From positions 620,001-684,000 of the forward strand of contig NZ_CAKKNB010000002.1 of NCBI RefSeq assembly GCF_918741295.1: DNA of 64,000 nucleotides, given 5' to 3'. The first letter of the stretch is position 1. Every line of letters starts with the position of its first letter. Positions 47,374 through 56,417 of this stretch are shown here, piece by piece. Both the position numbers and the translations under genes were made by a program. The stretch is from Aquabacterium sp. CECT 9606. Its GTDB lineage: Bacteria > Pseudomonadota > Gammaproteobacteria > Burkholderiales > Burkholderiaceae_C. The notes under the pieces were generated by a model that did not search any database, was not told where the DNA came from, and worked only from the letters and a program-made list of their open reading frames with translations.

Positions 47374-47612
47374 GGTCTCTCCAGGGTCTGTCAGGGAATC
47401 GGTAGCAAAAAACGCGATCCGGTTATCAAGAATCGGTTAATGCATTCATGTAGTCTGACAAAGAGACCAAGCAGTTTTCCAAAGGGTTTTCCGCCAAAAA
47501 CCGCACCTGGGGTGGGTGGCCCCCTTGATTCTGGGGGTTGGAAAACCCACGGTGTGGGTGAAACCCCGCCAGTTTTTCTGACGGGATAACTGCCCTTCGC
47601 CGGCCAAGGCGC

Positions 47613-48314
47613 TCAGCGCGCCTTGGCCGGCGTGAACGGCAAATAGAACTCGGTGGCCACCAGTTGCTGGCCTTTGCCAGCAGGCCCGGTGATGGTCTTG
47701 TGGTCGCCCGCCGCCAGCAGGCCCGTGCCGCCCAAGGCCTGCAAGCCGGCATCCACCCGGTCCGGTTTGGCTCCGGAGGTGCTCAGGTCCAGTCCGTGGA
47801 TGTTGCGGCTGATGGGGTAATTGAGCACCGTCTCCTGGATGGAGGGGCAGGGGGTGGTGATGCACACGGTGCCGTTGTTCTTCAAGGCGTAAAACACGCC
47901 AGTTGGTTTGCTTTGGGCTTGGCCCACCCAGGCTTGGCTGAGCACCAGGGTGTCGACTTTGGTGGCGCCGCTGCTCACGGCCATCAATTTGCCGCCGGCC
48001 AGCGCCTGGCCAGGAAGGAACGATTGCTCAAAGGCGGCTCGGTCTTCGCTCGACCAGCCCAGGGCGCGGTCATCCAGGGTCGCCACATGGCAATCCTTTT
48101 GCAGGCTGCCATTGGCACAGCGCGTCAAGGCGCGGTTCACGGCCTTGACGAAATAGCCTCCGCACACCGGATAGGCGCATTTGCGCAGATCAGGGCGCGT
48201 CACGATGTAGTGACTGGAAAAGAGATTCGGGCTGATGATGGGGCCCGATTGGGCCAGGGCGGTGCCGCTCAGCACCAGGCAGGCCAAGGTGGATGAAGCG
48301 AGTTTGTTCAGCAT
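47613..48314 (-). CDS. Exported DUF6748-like protein
   Basis: A 233-residue protein with a signal peptide (about 1-21, ending ALAQ). The mature N-terminus HYIVTRPDLRKCAYPVCGGYFVKAVN with nearby Cys matches what I know of DUF6748 proteins; the function is unknown. A second Cys pair lies in TVCITTPCPS. GAGGAATTTGCC precedes the ATG. Upstream is a promoter (TTGTTC, 18 bp, TAAGAT). The 239-bp gap downstream, before the lipase gene, holds a GC hairpin and a GAATCGGT repeat (47397 and 47430) but no gene. Confidence 0.7.
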   Translation of the reverse strand: MLNKLASSTLACLVLSGTALAQSGPIISPNLFSSHYIVTRPDLRKCAYPVCGGYFVKAVNRALTRCANGSLQKDCHVATLDDRALGWSSEDRAAFEQSFLPGQALAGGKLMAVSSGATKVDTLVLSQAWVGQAQSKPTGVFYALKNNGTVCITTPCPSIQETVLNYPISRNIHGLDLSTSGAKPDRVDAGLQALGGTGLLAAGDHKTITGPAGKGQQLVATEFYLPFTPAKAR

Positions 48315-48364
48315 GGCAAATTCCTCAGTGGTTGTGGAGCGGGTCCCGTTGAACGGGCCGTCGC

Positions 48365-48394
48365 ATCTTAGAAAACATCGATTCGGCCGAACAA
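48365..48394 (-). promoter_or_regulatory. Promoter of the DUF6748-like gene
   Basis: On the minus strand TTGTTC (48394-48389), an 18-bp spacer and TAAGAT (48370-48365) lie 51 bp before the start codon, giving a leader of about 44 nt with a ribosome-binding site. Confidence 0.5.
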
Positions 48395-48472
48395 GCCCCA
48401 ATGTGTGTCAGAACGTGGAAACCCCACCCATTCTGGGGAAATTCTTCATTCTTCACTTCCACACCCCTCTGC

Positions 48473-48500
48473 AAGTCCTTATTTCATAAGGACTTTTTTT
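48473..48500 (+). terminator. Orphan rho-independent terminator upstream of mraZ
   Basis: A 10-bp perfect stem (48473-48482 with 48486-48495, loop TTC) is followed by further T to 48500. It points along the plus strand, but no plus-strand gene precedes it. It may end a small RNA or antisense transcript and insulate the division cluster. Confidence 0.8.
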
Positions 48501-48530
48501 CTGAGCCTTGTCTCTCAAAAGCTTCCTAAG

Positions 48531-48555
48531 TCTTTGATTTCATTGAAGATTTTTT
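48531..48555 (+). terminator. Second, weaker terminator in tandem upstream of mraZ
   Basis: An 8-bp stem with two G-U pairs (48531-48538 with 48542-48549), again with a TTC loop, is followed by six T (48550-48555). It is same-oriented and 58 bp after the first terminator. Confidence 0.5.
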
Positions 48556-48566
48556 CACTTCTCCCC

Positions 48567-48628
48567 TTGTTTCGGGGGAGGTGATCGGTTAAAGTGGGAT
48601 TTAGTGCACTTTTGTGGAGTTTTGTGTG
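48567..48628 (+). promoter_or_regulatory. mraZ promoter and four-copy MraZ box
   Basis: TTGTTT (48567-48572), a 17-bp spacer and TAAAGT (48590-48595) form a plausible promoter. Downstream are GTGGG (48594), GTGCA (48604), GTGGA (48614) and GTGTG (48624) with exactly 10-bp period and T-rich spacers. This is the known MraZ operator pattern (short G-rich repeats with 5-bp spacers). The last repeat overlaps the GTG start codon. Confidence 0.78.
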
Positions 48629-49063
48629 AGTCTGGTCTTTCAGGGTGCCTCAGCGTTGGCGTTGGATGCGAAGGGACGGTTGGCCGTGCCTGCGCGGCAT
48701 CGTGACGTCTTGCAGGCGCTGTGTGAAGGGCAGCTCACCCTGACCAAGCACCCTGAGGGCTGCCTGATGGTGTTCCCGCGTCCTGCGTGGGAAACCTTCC
48801 GCGACAAGGTCGCCGCCTTGCCCATGTCCGCCTCCGGCTGGAAGCGCATCTTCTTGGGCAACGCCATGGACGTCGAGATCGACGGCGCTTCGCGCTTCCT
48901 GGTCTCGCCAGAACTGCGCGCCGCCGCCGGTTTGAGCAAGGAAGTGATGTTGCTGGGCATGGGCAGCCATTTTGAACTGTGGGATGCCCAGCGCTACGCC
49001 GCGCACGAGGCTGAAGTCATGGCCCAGGCCATGCCCGACGCCCTGCAAGACTTCACCTTCTGA
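48626..49063 (+). CDS. mraZ: MraZ transcriptional regulator of the division cluster
   Basis: A 145-residue MraZ with two AbrB-like half-domains: [18 protein letters not shown] and [20 protein letters not shown]. It forms rings that bind repeats in its own promoter and repress the dcw cluster. The GTG at 48626 gives the family start ([10 protein letters not shown]); an earlier GTG at 48614 would place the operator inside the gene. It ends 5 bp before rsmH. Confidence 0.94.
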   Translation: MSLVFQGASALALDAKGRLAVPARHRDVLQALCEGQLTLTKHPEGCLMVFPRPAWETFRDKVAALPMSASGWKRIFLGNAMDVEIDGASRFLVSPELRAAAGLSKEVMLLGMGSHFELWDAQRYAAHEAEVMAQAMPDALQDFTF

Positions 49064-49068
49064 CCGCG

Positions 49069-50103
49069 ATGCACCAGGAGCAAACACCTTGGCAGCACAC
49101 CACCGTCCTGCTGACCGAGGCGGTCGATGCCTTGTGGGATCCCGAGGTGGGCCCGCATCCGCAAGGTTTGTATGTGGATGCCACCTTTGGGCGTGGTGGC
49201 CACTCTCGCCTGATTCTGTCCAGGCTGGGGCCGCAGGCCCGTTTGCTGGCGCTGGACCGCGACCCGGATGCGATCGCCCATGCCACCACCGGCCCCCAGG
49301 CCATCAGCGACCCGCGCTTTCGCATCGAGCATGCGGCCTTCTCCCGTTGGGGCGAAGTGGTCAGCGAGTTGGGGCTGGGTCCGGTGCATGGTTTGCTGAT
49401 GGACATCGGCGTGTCCTCTCCGCAGATCGACAACCCGGAGCGCGGGTTCAGCTTCCGCTTCGATGCGCCGCTGGACATGCGCATGGACACCACCCAGGGC
49501 GAGAGCGTGGCCGACTACCTGGCCCACGCTTCCATTGATGAACTGGCAGAGGTGATTCAGACCTATGGAGAAGAACGGTTTGCTCGCCCGATTGCAAAGG
49601 CGCTTGTGGCTCGCCGCGAGGCAGGACAGCCCGTGCGAACCACGGCCGAGCTGTCCAACGTCGTGGCTGGTGCGGTCAAAACGCGTGAAGCCGGCCAAAA
49701 CCCCGCCACGCGCACCTTTCAAGCTCTACGGATTCACGTCAACCGCGAGCTTGGGGAATTGCAGGACGCGCTGGAGGCAGCCTTGAAGATGCTGGCCCCT
49801 GGCGGTCGCCTGGCGGTGATCAGCTTCCATTCGCTGGAAGACCGCATCGTCAAGACCTTCATCGCCAAGCACAGCCGCGATGAGGTCGATCGCCGCGCGC
49901 CCTTCGCGCCGCCCAAGGCCAAGTTGCTGCATTCGCTGGGCCGCATCAAACCCTCGTACGACGAGGTCGATGGCAACCCGCGCTCGCGGTCCGCCGTGCT
50001 GCGCGTGGCTGAGCGCTCTGAGGTGCCCTGGTCGCACGAGCTGGCGCAGCCTGAAGGCGCGGCCAAGGCGCGTGGCAAGCGCGACAAGGGTGGGCGCAAG
50101 TGA
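49069..50103 (+). CDS. rsmH: 16S rRNA m4C1402 methyltransferase RsmH
   Basis: A 344-residue RsmH (MraW), which N4-methylates C1402 of 16S rRNA in the decoding centre. Blocks: [29 protein letters not shown] (SAM site), [22 protein letters not shown] and the C-terminal [15 protein letters not shown]. The stop overlaps the ftsL start (TGATG). The C-terminal tail is Lys/Arg/Gly-rich. Confidence 0.97.
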   Translation: MHQEQTPWQHTTVLLTEAVDALWDPEVGPHPQGLYVDATFGRGGHSRLILSRLGPQARLLALDRDPDAIAHATTGPQAISDPRFRIEHAAFSRWGEVVSELGLGPVHGLLMDIGVSSPQIDNPERGFSFRFDAPLDMRMDTTQGESVADYLAHASIDELAEVIQTYGEERFARPIAKALVARREAGQPVRTTAELSNVVAGAVKTREAGQNPATRTFQALRIHVNRELGELQDALEAALKMLAPGGRLAVISFHSLEDRIVKTFIAKHSRDEVDRRAPFAPPKAKLLHSLGRIKPSYDEVDGNPRSRSAVLRVAERSEVPWSHELAQPEGAAKARGKRDKGGRK

Positions 50104-50393
50104 TGGCCCGGCTCAACCTGCTCCTCGTGGCGATGCTGCTGTTCAGCTGCGTCTGGCTGATCCGCTCCAGCTACGAGTCGCGGCATTTGTTCGTTGAGCT
50201 TGAAAAGGCCCAGAACCGTGAGCATGAATTGCAAAGCGACCGCGAGCGGCTGCTGTTGGACAAGCGTGCGCAGGCCACGCCTTTGCGCGTTGAAAAACTC
50301 GCGCGCGAAAAGCTGCGCATGTTCAGCGCCACCCCCGCCGTCACGCACTATGTGAACGAAGCGGCCTCGGCGCCGACGGGGGTCGCGCCATGA
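50103..50393 (+). CDS. ftsL: Cell division protein FtsL
   Basis: A 96-residue bitopic protein: membrane helix about 4-22 (LNLLLVAMLLFSCVWLI), then a periplasmic coiled coil (LFVELEKAQNREHELQSDRERLLLD in segments) and LRVEKLAREKLRM. FtsL acts with FtsB and FtsQ to activate FtsWI. The ATG at 50103 lies in the rsmH stop; the stop overlaps the ftsI start (ATGA). Identification rests on layout and position. Confidence 0.93.
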   Translation: MARLNLLLVAMLLFSCVWLIRSSYESRHLFVELEKAQNREHELQSDRERLLLDKRAQATPLRVEKLAREKLRMFSATPAVTHYVNEAASAPTGVAP

Positions 50394-52270
50394 GCCGCGT
50401 GGGTGACCTGATCCGCAAGCTGCGCCGCCTGCCGCGCCGCCAAAACGCTTCGGCCATGCCCACGGTGCGCTACGCCACCAGCCCCCTGCTGGCCTCACGC
50501 ACGCCACCGTGGCGCGTGAAGTTCCTGATCGGCGCCATCGGCCTGGGCTTTGCCGTGCTGGTCGGTCGCGCTGCGTGGATTCAAATCATCCACAACGATT
50601 TCTATTTGCAGCAAGGCGCCAGCCGCTACGAGCGCCGCATCGAGCTGCCAGCCAACCGCGGCCGCATCCTGGACCGCAATGGCGAATTGCTGGCGTCCAG
50701 CGTTCCCTCGCCCTCGCTGTGGGTCATCCCCAAGGACTTCGAAGCCACGCCCGCGCAGTTCAAGGCTCTGGCCAAGCTGCTGAACATGAAATCGGCCGAG
50801 CTTAAAAAACGCCTGGATGGCAACCAGAACTTTGCCTGGCTGCGCCGGCAGGTGGACGACAGCGTGGCCCAGCAAGTGGCCGCGCTCGACATCAAGGGTG
50901 TGCACGAGATCAAGGAAACCAAGCGCCAGTACCCTGAAGGTGAAGCGGCCGCGCACATCGTCGGCTTCACCAACATCGAAGATGAAGGCCAGGAAGGCAT
51001 CGAGCTGGCTTACCAGAAGCAGTTGATTGGCCGCGATGGCGTGCGCCACGTCATCAAGGACCGCCTGGGCCGCGTGGTCGAATCCGTGGGTGATTTGGTC
51101 CCCGCCGATGACGGCCGCGAAATCCGCCTGTCGATCGACGCCAAGATCCAGTTCTACGCCTACCAGCGCATCCGCGATGCGGTGGCCGCGCAGAAGGCCA
51201 AGGCCGGCAGCGTGGTGGTGCTGGACGCACAGACGGGTGAGATTTTGGCCCTGGCCAACGTGCCCAGCTACACGCCCTCGGATCGGCGCAACCTGACGGG
51301 CGCGCAACTGCGCAATCGCGCCCTGACCGACACCTTCGAGCCCGGCTCGACGATGAAGCCTTTCATCATTTCGTGGGCACTGGAGACCAACCGCGTCAAG
51401 CCCGACACGGTCATCTCCACCGGCAATGGGCGCATGACCATCGACGGCGCCACCATCACCGATTCGCACCCGCATGGCGACCTGACGGTCGAGCAGGTCG
51501 TTCAAAAATCGAGCAACATCGGCACGGCCAAACTGGCGCTGCAGTTCCAGCCCAAGGAGATGTGGGAGCTGTACACGGCGGTGGGCATGGGCCAGAAGCC
51601 GCAGATCGGTTTTCCCGGCGTGGTCACGGGCCGCTTGCGTCCTTACAAAAGCTGGCGCCGCATCGAGCAGGTCACCATGAGCTATGGCTATGGCTTGTCG
51701 GCCAGCCTGCTGCAGTTGGCGCAGGCCTACACCGTGTTCGCGCGCGATGGCGAGCTGATCCCGATCACGCTGCTCAAGCGCGATGACGGCGATGAAACCG
51801 CCACGCCCAAAAAGCTTGCTCTGCGCACCGACTACAAGCCGGGCCTGGGCGCGTCGACCGACGACATGGTGCCTGTGCGTGGCACGCGCGTGTTCTCGCC
51901 CGAGACCGCGCGCGAAGTCCGCAAGATGCTGGCCATGGTCACGGCCAACGGAGGCACCGCACCCAAGGCCCAGGCCATGGGCTACAGCGTGGGCGGCAAG
52001 ACCGGTACCGCGCACAAGCAAGAAGGCAAGGGCTATTCCGGCAACAAATACCGCTCGTGGTTCGTGGGCATCGCGCCCATCAGCCATCCCCGCATCGTGG
52101 TCGCGGTGATGGTGGACGAGCCGGGCAACGGGGTTTACTTTGGCGGTGATGTGGCCGCGCCCGTGTTCAGCCAGGTGGTCGAGCAAACCTTGAACCGCCT
52201 GGGCGTGATGCCCGACCTGGACGTGCGTCCCGACATCACGGCCATGCAAAGCGTGGAGGAGAGCTTCTGA
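50390..52270 (+). CDS. ftsI: Septal transpeptidase FtsI (PBP3)
   Basis: A 626-residue class B PBP that cross-links septal peptidoglycan. Membrane helix about 44-64, N-terminal PBP dimer domain (RRIELPANRGRILDRNGELL), transpeptidase with S320-x-x-K in GSTMKP, S374-S-N and K537-T-G-T. The N-terminal cytoplasmic part is about 43 residues and rich in Arg. The stop is coupled to murEF by TGATG. Confidence 0.97.
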   Translation: MSRVGDLIRKLRRLPRRQNASAMPTVRYATSPLLASRTPPWRVKFLIGAIGLGFAVLVGRAAWIQIIHNDFYLQQGASRYERRIELPANRGRILDRNGELLASSVPSPSLWVIPKDFEATPAQFKALAKLLNMKSAELKKRLDGNQNFAWLRRQVDDSVAQQVAALDIKGVHEIKETKRQYPEGEAAAHIVGFTNIEDEGQEGIELAYQKQLIGRDGVRHVIKDRLGRVVESVGDLVPADDGREIRLSIDAKIQFYAYQRIRDAVAAQKAKAGSVVVLDAQTGEILALANVPSYTPSDRRNLTGAQLRNRALTDTFEPGSTMKPFIISWALETNRVKPDTVISTGNGRMTIDGATITDSHPHGDLTVEQVVQKSSNIGTAKLALQFQPKEMWELYTAVGMGQKPQIGFPGVVTGRLRPYKSWRRIEQVTMSYGYGLSASLLQLAQAYTVFARDGELIPITLLKRDDGDETATPKKLALRTDYKPGLGASTDDMVPVRGTRVFSPETAREVRKMLAMVTANGGTAPKAQAMGYSVGGKTGTAHKQEGKGYSGNKYRSWFVGIAPISHPRIVVAVMVDEPGNGVYFGGDVAAPVFSQVVEQTLNRLGVMPDLDVRPDITAMQSVEESF

Positions 52271-55230
52271 TGGGCGCCTCATTGCTGATCCTCAATTCCG
52301 TGGATGAGGCCTTGGCGTGGCTGCGCCAGCAGGGCGTCAAGTCGCTCACCGTGAATAGCCGCGCGGTGGCCGAACAAGCCCGGCAAGGCGTGGGCTTCAT
52401 TGCCTGGCCTGGTGCGGCGCGTGATGGCCGGGCTTTCGTGACACAAGCCTTGCAGGACGGCGCCCGTGCCTGCTTGGTCGAGGCCGATGGTGTTCAGGCC
52501 TTTGGCTTCGGCGATGCCCGCGTGGCCGCGTTCAAGGGTTTGAAAGCCGCCAGCGCCGAGATCGCCCATGGCTTCTTTGACGAGCCCAGCGCGCAACTGG
52601 ATGTGGTGGCCGTCACGGGCACCAATGGCAAGACCTCGACCTCGTGGTGGACTGCGCAGGCCTTGAGCGCCGTGGGCCGGACCTGCGGTGTCATTGGCAC
52701 CCTCGGGGTCGGTCAGCCAGGCGCGGGCGACTTCGTCCCCACCGGCTTGACCACGCCCGATCCCATCACTTTGCACGCCACCTTCCGTCGCTTTGTGGAT
52801 GAAGGCTGCCAGGCCGCCGCGATCGAAGCCTCGTCCATCGGTATCGAAGAGCAACGCCTGGGAGCCACGCGCATCAACGTGGCGCAGTTCACCAACTTCA
52901 CGCAGGACCACCTGGATTACCACGGCAGCATGGCCGCCTACTGGGAAGCCAAGCGGGCCCTGTTCGATTGGCCCGGTTTGCGTGCTGCGGTGGTCAACCT
53001 GGACGACCCCGTGGGCGGTTCGCTGGCCGACGGCGTGAGCGCACGCGGCCTGGACCTGTGGACCTACGGCTTGGTCCACACCGCGCGCCTGCAGGCCACG
53101 GGCCTGACGCACCACGCCGATGGCATGGGCTTCACCCTGGTCGAGCGCGATGCCGACCTGGACGCCACGCTCGACCACGTTGAAGTCAACACCCATCTGG
53201 TGGGTGACTTCAACGCATCCAACCTGCTGGCGGTGATCGGTGCCTTGCGCGCTCTGGGTGTGCCCTTGAGCCAGGCTGTGGCCGCTTGCGAGGGTCTCAC
53301 GCCCGTGCCCGGCCGGATGCAGCGGGTGGCCTTGCCTCACCTGGCGCCCGAAGGCCAGCCGGTGGTGGTGGTGGACTACGCGCACACACCCGATGCCTTG
53401 AAAAAAGCGCTGTGCGCCTTGTCACCCTTGGCCAAGGCCCGTGGTGGCCAGCTATGGTGCGTGTTCGGTTGCGGCGGTAACCGCGATCCCATCAAGCGCC
53501 CACTGATGGGCGCAATCGCCGAGCAGTTCGCCGACCACCTTGTGCTGACCAGCGACAACCCGCGCGATGAAAAGCCTTGCTTCATCCTGTCGCAGATCAT
53601 GGCGGGCATCGCGCGCCACGACGACGTCGACGTGCTGGACGACCGCGCCGCAGCCATCGCCGATGCGATCTCGCGCTGCGACCCCCGTGATGTGGTGCTG
53701 ATCGCTGGCAAAGGCCACGAAACCACCCAGGAAGTGGCCGGCGTCAAGACGCCGTTTTCCGACACCGAGCAGGCCATTCAGGCCCTGGAGCGCCGTTTTG
53801 GCGCAGCTGTTCAAGGCAACACACCCATGATGACCCTGGGGCTGGCTCACCAGCTTTTGCCCGGCTCGACTTTGTCGGGCGATCCGGCCACGCCATTGCT
53901 GCGCGCCCACACCGACACCCGCACCTTGCAACGGGGCGACCTGTTCGTGGCCCTGCGCGGTGAGCGTTTCGATGCGCATGATTTCCTGCCGCAGGCCAAG
54001 GAATCGGGTGCCGTGGCGGCCCTGGTTCAGCGAGGCCTCGACAGCTCGGGCCTGCCTGGCCTGACCGTCAGCGACACGCGCGCGGCGCTGGGCTGGTTGG
54101 CTTCTGGCTGGCGTTCGCGGTTCAACATCCCGCTGATCGCGGTCACGGGCAGCAATGGCAAGACCACGGTCACGCAGATGATTGCCTCGATCCTGCGGGC
54201 CTGGGTGACCGAACAAGGTCTGCCCGAAGCAGCCTTGTCCACACAGGGCAATTACAACAACGAGATCGGCGTGCCGCTGACGCTGCTGCGCCTGCGCGAA
54301 GGCCAGCACCGCTGCGCCGTGGTCGAGTTGGGCATGAACCACTCCGGCGAGATCGCGCAGCTGTCCGCCATCGCGGCGCCCACCGTGGCCCTGGTCAACA
54401 ACGCTCAGCGCGAACACCAGGAGTTCATGCACACGGTCGAGGCCGTGGCGCGCGAGAACGGTGCGGTGCTGCAGGCCTTGTCGCGCGGCGGCGTAGCGGT
54501 TTTCCCGGCCGACGACGAACATGCGCCCATCTGGCGCAAGCTGGCCAATGGCTGCCGCGTGATTGATTTTGCCACTGAAGGCCCCGCGGCTGTGACCGGT
54601 CAAGCCACCTGGCAGGGGCAGCCCTCGCCGCATTGGGTGATCGCGCTGAACACGCCAGCGGGCCAGGCCAGCGTCAAGCTGCCCATGGCCGGTGCCCACA
54701 ACGTGCGCAACGCGCTGGCCGCCACCGCTTCCGCATTGGCGGCCGGTGTGCCGCTGACGGCGGTGGTGGCTGGCCTGCAGGCCTTCGAGCCGGTCAAAGG
54801 CCGCTCACAACTGCATGGCATCCAGCGCCAAGGCCGCGCTGTCACCTTGATCGACGACAGCTACAACGCCAACCCGGATTCGGTGCGCGCCGCCATCGAC
54901 ATGCTGGCCGGCCTGCCGGGCCCGCACTGGCTGGTGCTGGGCGACATGGGCGAGGTGGGCAATCAAGGCCCGGCCTTCCACGATGAGGTCGGCCATTACG
55001 CCCGTGAGCGTGGCATTGAACAGTTCTGGGCGGCAGGCACCTTGTGCGCGCACGCGGCCCAGGCCTTTGGGGCCAACGCCCGCCATTTCAACAGCGCCGC
55101 CGACATCGTGGCCGCGCTCAACACAAAGACCGGGGTGCCTGAAGCCGCCTCGGTCCTGGTCAAGGGGTCTCGCTTCATGAAGATGGAACAAGTGGTTGCC
55201 GTGCTGTTGGGAGGTGCCCATGCTGCTTAG
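52270..55230 (+). CDS. murE-murF: MurE-MurF fusion: meso-DAP ligase and D-Ala-D-Ala ligase
   Basis: A 986-residue natural fusion of two consecutive peptidoglycan-precursor ligases. The MurE part (about 1-515) has TGTNGKTST (116-124) and DNPR (429-432), the signature for meso-diaminopimelate. The MurF part (about 520-986) has TGSNGKTT (626-633), [13 protein letters not shown] and [11 protein letters not shown]. The linker is short (AVQGNTPMM); ATG codons at 53827 and 53830 could allow separate MurF translation. A similar fusion is known in Bordetella. The stop overlaps mraY by 11 bp. Confidence 0.96.
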   Translation: MGASLLILNSVDEALAWLRQQGVKSLTVNSRAVAEQARQGVGFIAWPGAARDGRAFVTQALQDGARACLVEADGVQAFGFGDARVAAFKGLKAASAEIAHGFFDEPSAQLDVVAVTGTNGKTSTSWWTAQALSAVGRTCGVIGTLGVGQPGAGDFVPTGLTTPDPITLHATFRRFVDEGCQAAAIEASSIGIEEQRLGATRINVAQFTNFTQDHLDYHGSMAAYWEAKRALFDWPGLRAAVVNLDDPVGGSLADGVSARGLDLWTYGLVHTARLQATGLTHHADGMGFTLVERDADLDATLDHVEVNTHLVGDFNASNLLAVIGALRALGVPLSQAVAACEGLTPVPGRMQRVALPHLAPEGQPVVVVDYAHTPDALKKALCALSPLAKARGGQLWCVFGCGGNRDPIKRPLMGAIAEQFADHLVLTSDNPRDEKPCFILSQIMAGIARHDDVDVLDDRAAAIADAISRCDPRDVVLIAGKGHETTQEVAGVKTPFSDTEQAIQALERRFGAAVQGNTPMMTLGLAHQLLPGSTLSGDPATPLLRAHTDTRTLQRGDLFVALRGERFDAHDFLPQAKESGAVAALVQRGLDSSGLPGLTVSDTRAALGWLASGWRSRFNIPLIAVTGSNGKTTVTQMIASILRAWVTEQGLPEAALSTQGNYNNEIGVPLTLLRLREGQHRCAVVELGMNHSGEIAQLSAIAAPTVALVNNAQREHQEFMHTVEAVARENGAVLQALSRGGVAVFPADDEHAPIWRKLANGCRVIDFATEGPAAVTGQATWQGQPSPHWVIALNTPAGQASVKLPMAGAHNVRNALAATASALAAGVPLTAVVAGLQAFEPVKGRSQLHGIQRQGRAVTLIDDSYNANPDSVRAAIDMLAGLPGPHWLVLGDMGEVGNQGPAFHDEVGHYARERGIEQFWAAGTLCAHAAQAFGANARHFNSAADIVAALNTKTGVPEAASVLVKGSRFMKMEQVVAVLLGGAHAA

Positions 55231-56398
55231 CCTGACCGAGTGGCTGCAAGTGCTGCACCCCGAATGGGGCTTCTTGCGCGTCTTCCAGTACCTGACCTTC
55301 CGTGCCGTGATGGCGGCCATGACCGCCTTGCTGATCGGCCTGGCCCTGGGCCCGACGCTGATCCGCAAGCTCACCGAGCTCAAGATCGGCCAGCCCATCC
55401 GTGACTACGCGATGCAGAGCCACCTGACCAAGCGCGGCACCCCCACCATGGGCGGCGCCTTGATCCTGCTGGCCATCGGCGTGTCAACCCTGTTGTGGTT
55501 TGACTGGTCCAACCGCTTCGTGTGGATCGTGATGATCGTGACCACGGGCTTTGGCGCCATTGGTTGGGTGGATGACTGGCGCAAGGTGGTCCACAAAGAC
55601 CCCGAAGGCATGCCCTCGCGCGAGAAGTATTTCTGGCAATCGATCATTGGCCTGATTGCGGCCTTGTACCTGGCCTTCAGCGTGTCCGAGACCAACAACC
55701 TGCGCGTGCTCGAGTTGTTTTTCCGCTGGATCGGGTCGGGCTTCTCGAACGACCTGCCGCCCAAGGCCGACCTGATCGTGCCCTTCTTCAAGACGGTGAG
55801 CTACCCGTTGGGCGTGTGGGGCTTCATCGTGCTGAGCTACATCGTGATCGTGGGCACCAGCAATGCGGTCAACCTGACCGATGGTCTGGACGGCCTGGCC
55901 ATCATGCCGGTCGTGATGGTGGGCTCGGTGATGGGCATCTTCTGCTACGTCACGGGCAACGCGGTGTTCTCCAAATACCTGCTGCTGCCACACATTCCCG
56001 GGGCGGGCGAGTTGATGATCTTCTGCGCCGCGATGGCGGGGGCGGGGTTGGCCTTCCTGTGGTTCAACGCCTACCCGGCCGAGGTCTTCATGGGCGACGT
56101 CGGGGCATTGGCTTTGGGTGGCGCGTTGGGCACCATCGCCGTGATCGTGCGGCAAGAGATCGTGCTGGCCGTGATGGGTGGCGTCTTCGTGCTCGAAGCG
56201 CTGTCGGTCATGGTGCAGGTCGGCTACTTCAAATACACCAAGAAGAAATTTGGCGAGGGCCGCCGCATCCTGCTCATGGCGCCCTTGCACCACCACTTTG
56301 AAAAATCCGGCTGGAAAGAAACGCAGGTCGTGGTCCGCTTCTGGATCATCACCATGCTCTTGTGCCTGCTGGGCCTGTCCTCCTTGAAGCTGCGCTGA
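55220..56398 (+). CDS. mraY: Phospho-MurNAc-pentapeptide transferase MraY
   Basis: A 392-residue, ten-helix enzyme that makes lipid I from UDP-MurNAc-pentapeptide and undecaprenyl phosphate. Blocks: [22 protein letters not shown] (first Asp pair), [25 protein letters not shown] and [13 protein letters not shown]. The ATG at 55220 lies inside the murEF end, with GGGAGG upstream, so it is translationally coupled. An upstream Met at 55196 is less likely. Confidence 0.97.
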   Translation: MLLSLTEWLQVLHPEWGFLRVFQYLTFRAVMAAMTALLIGLALGPTLIRKLTELKIGQPIRDYAMQSHLTKRGTPTMGGALILLAIGVSTLLWFDWSNRFVWIVMIVTTGFGAIGWVDDWRKVVHKDPEGMPSREKYFWQSIIGLIAALYLAFSVSETNNLRVLELFFRWIGSGFSNDLPPKADLIVPFFKTVSYPLGVWGFIVLSYIVIVGTSNAVNLTDGLDGLAIMPVVMVGSVMGIFCYVTGNAVFSKYLLLPHIPGAGELMIFCAAMAGAGLAFLWFNAYPAEVFMGDVGALALGGALGTIAVIVRQEIVLAVMGGVFVLEALSVMVQVGYFKYTKKKFGEGRRILLMAPLHHHFEKSGWKETQVVVRFWIITMLLCLLGLSSLKLR

Positions 56399-56417
56399 GC
56401 CGCGCCAATACGACCAC

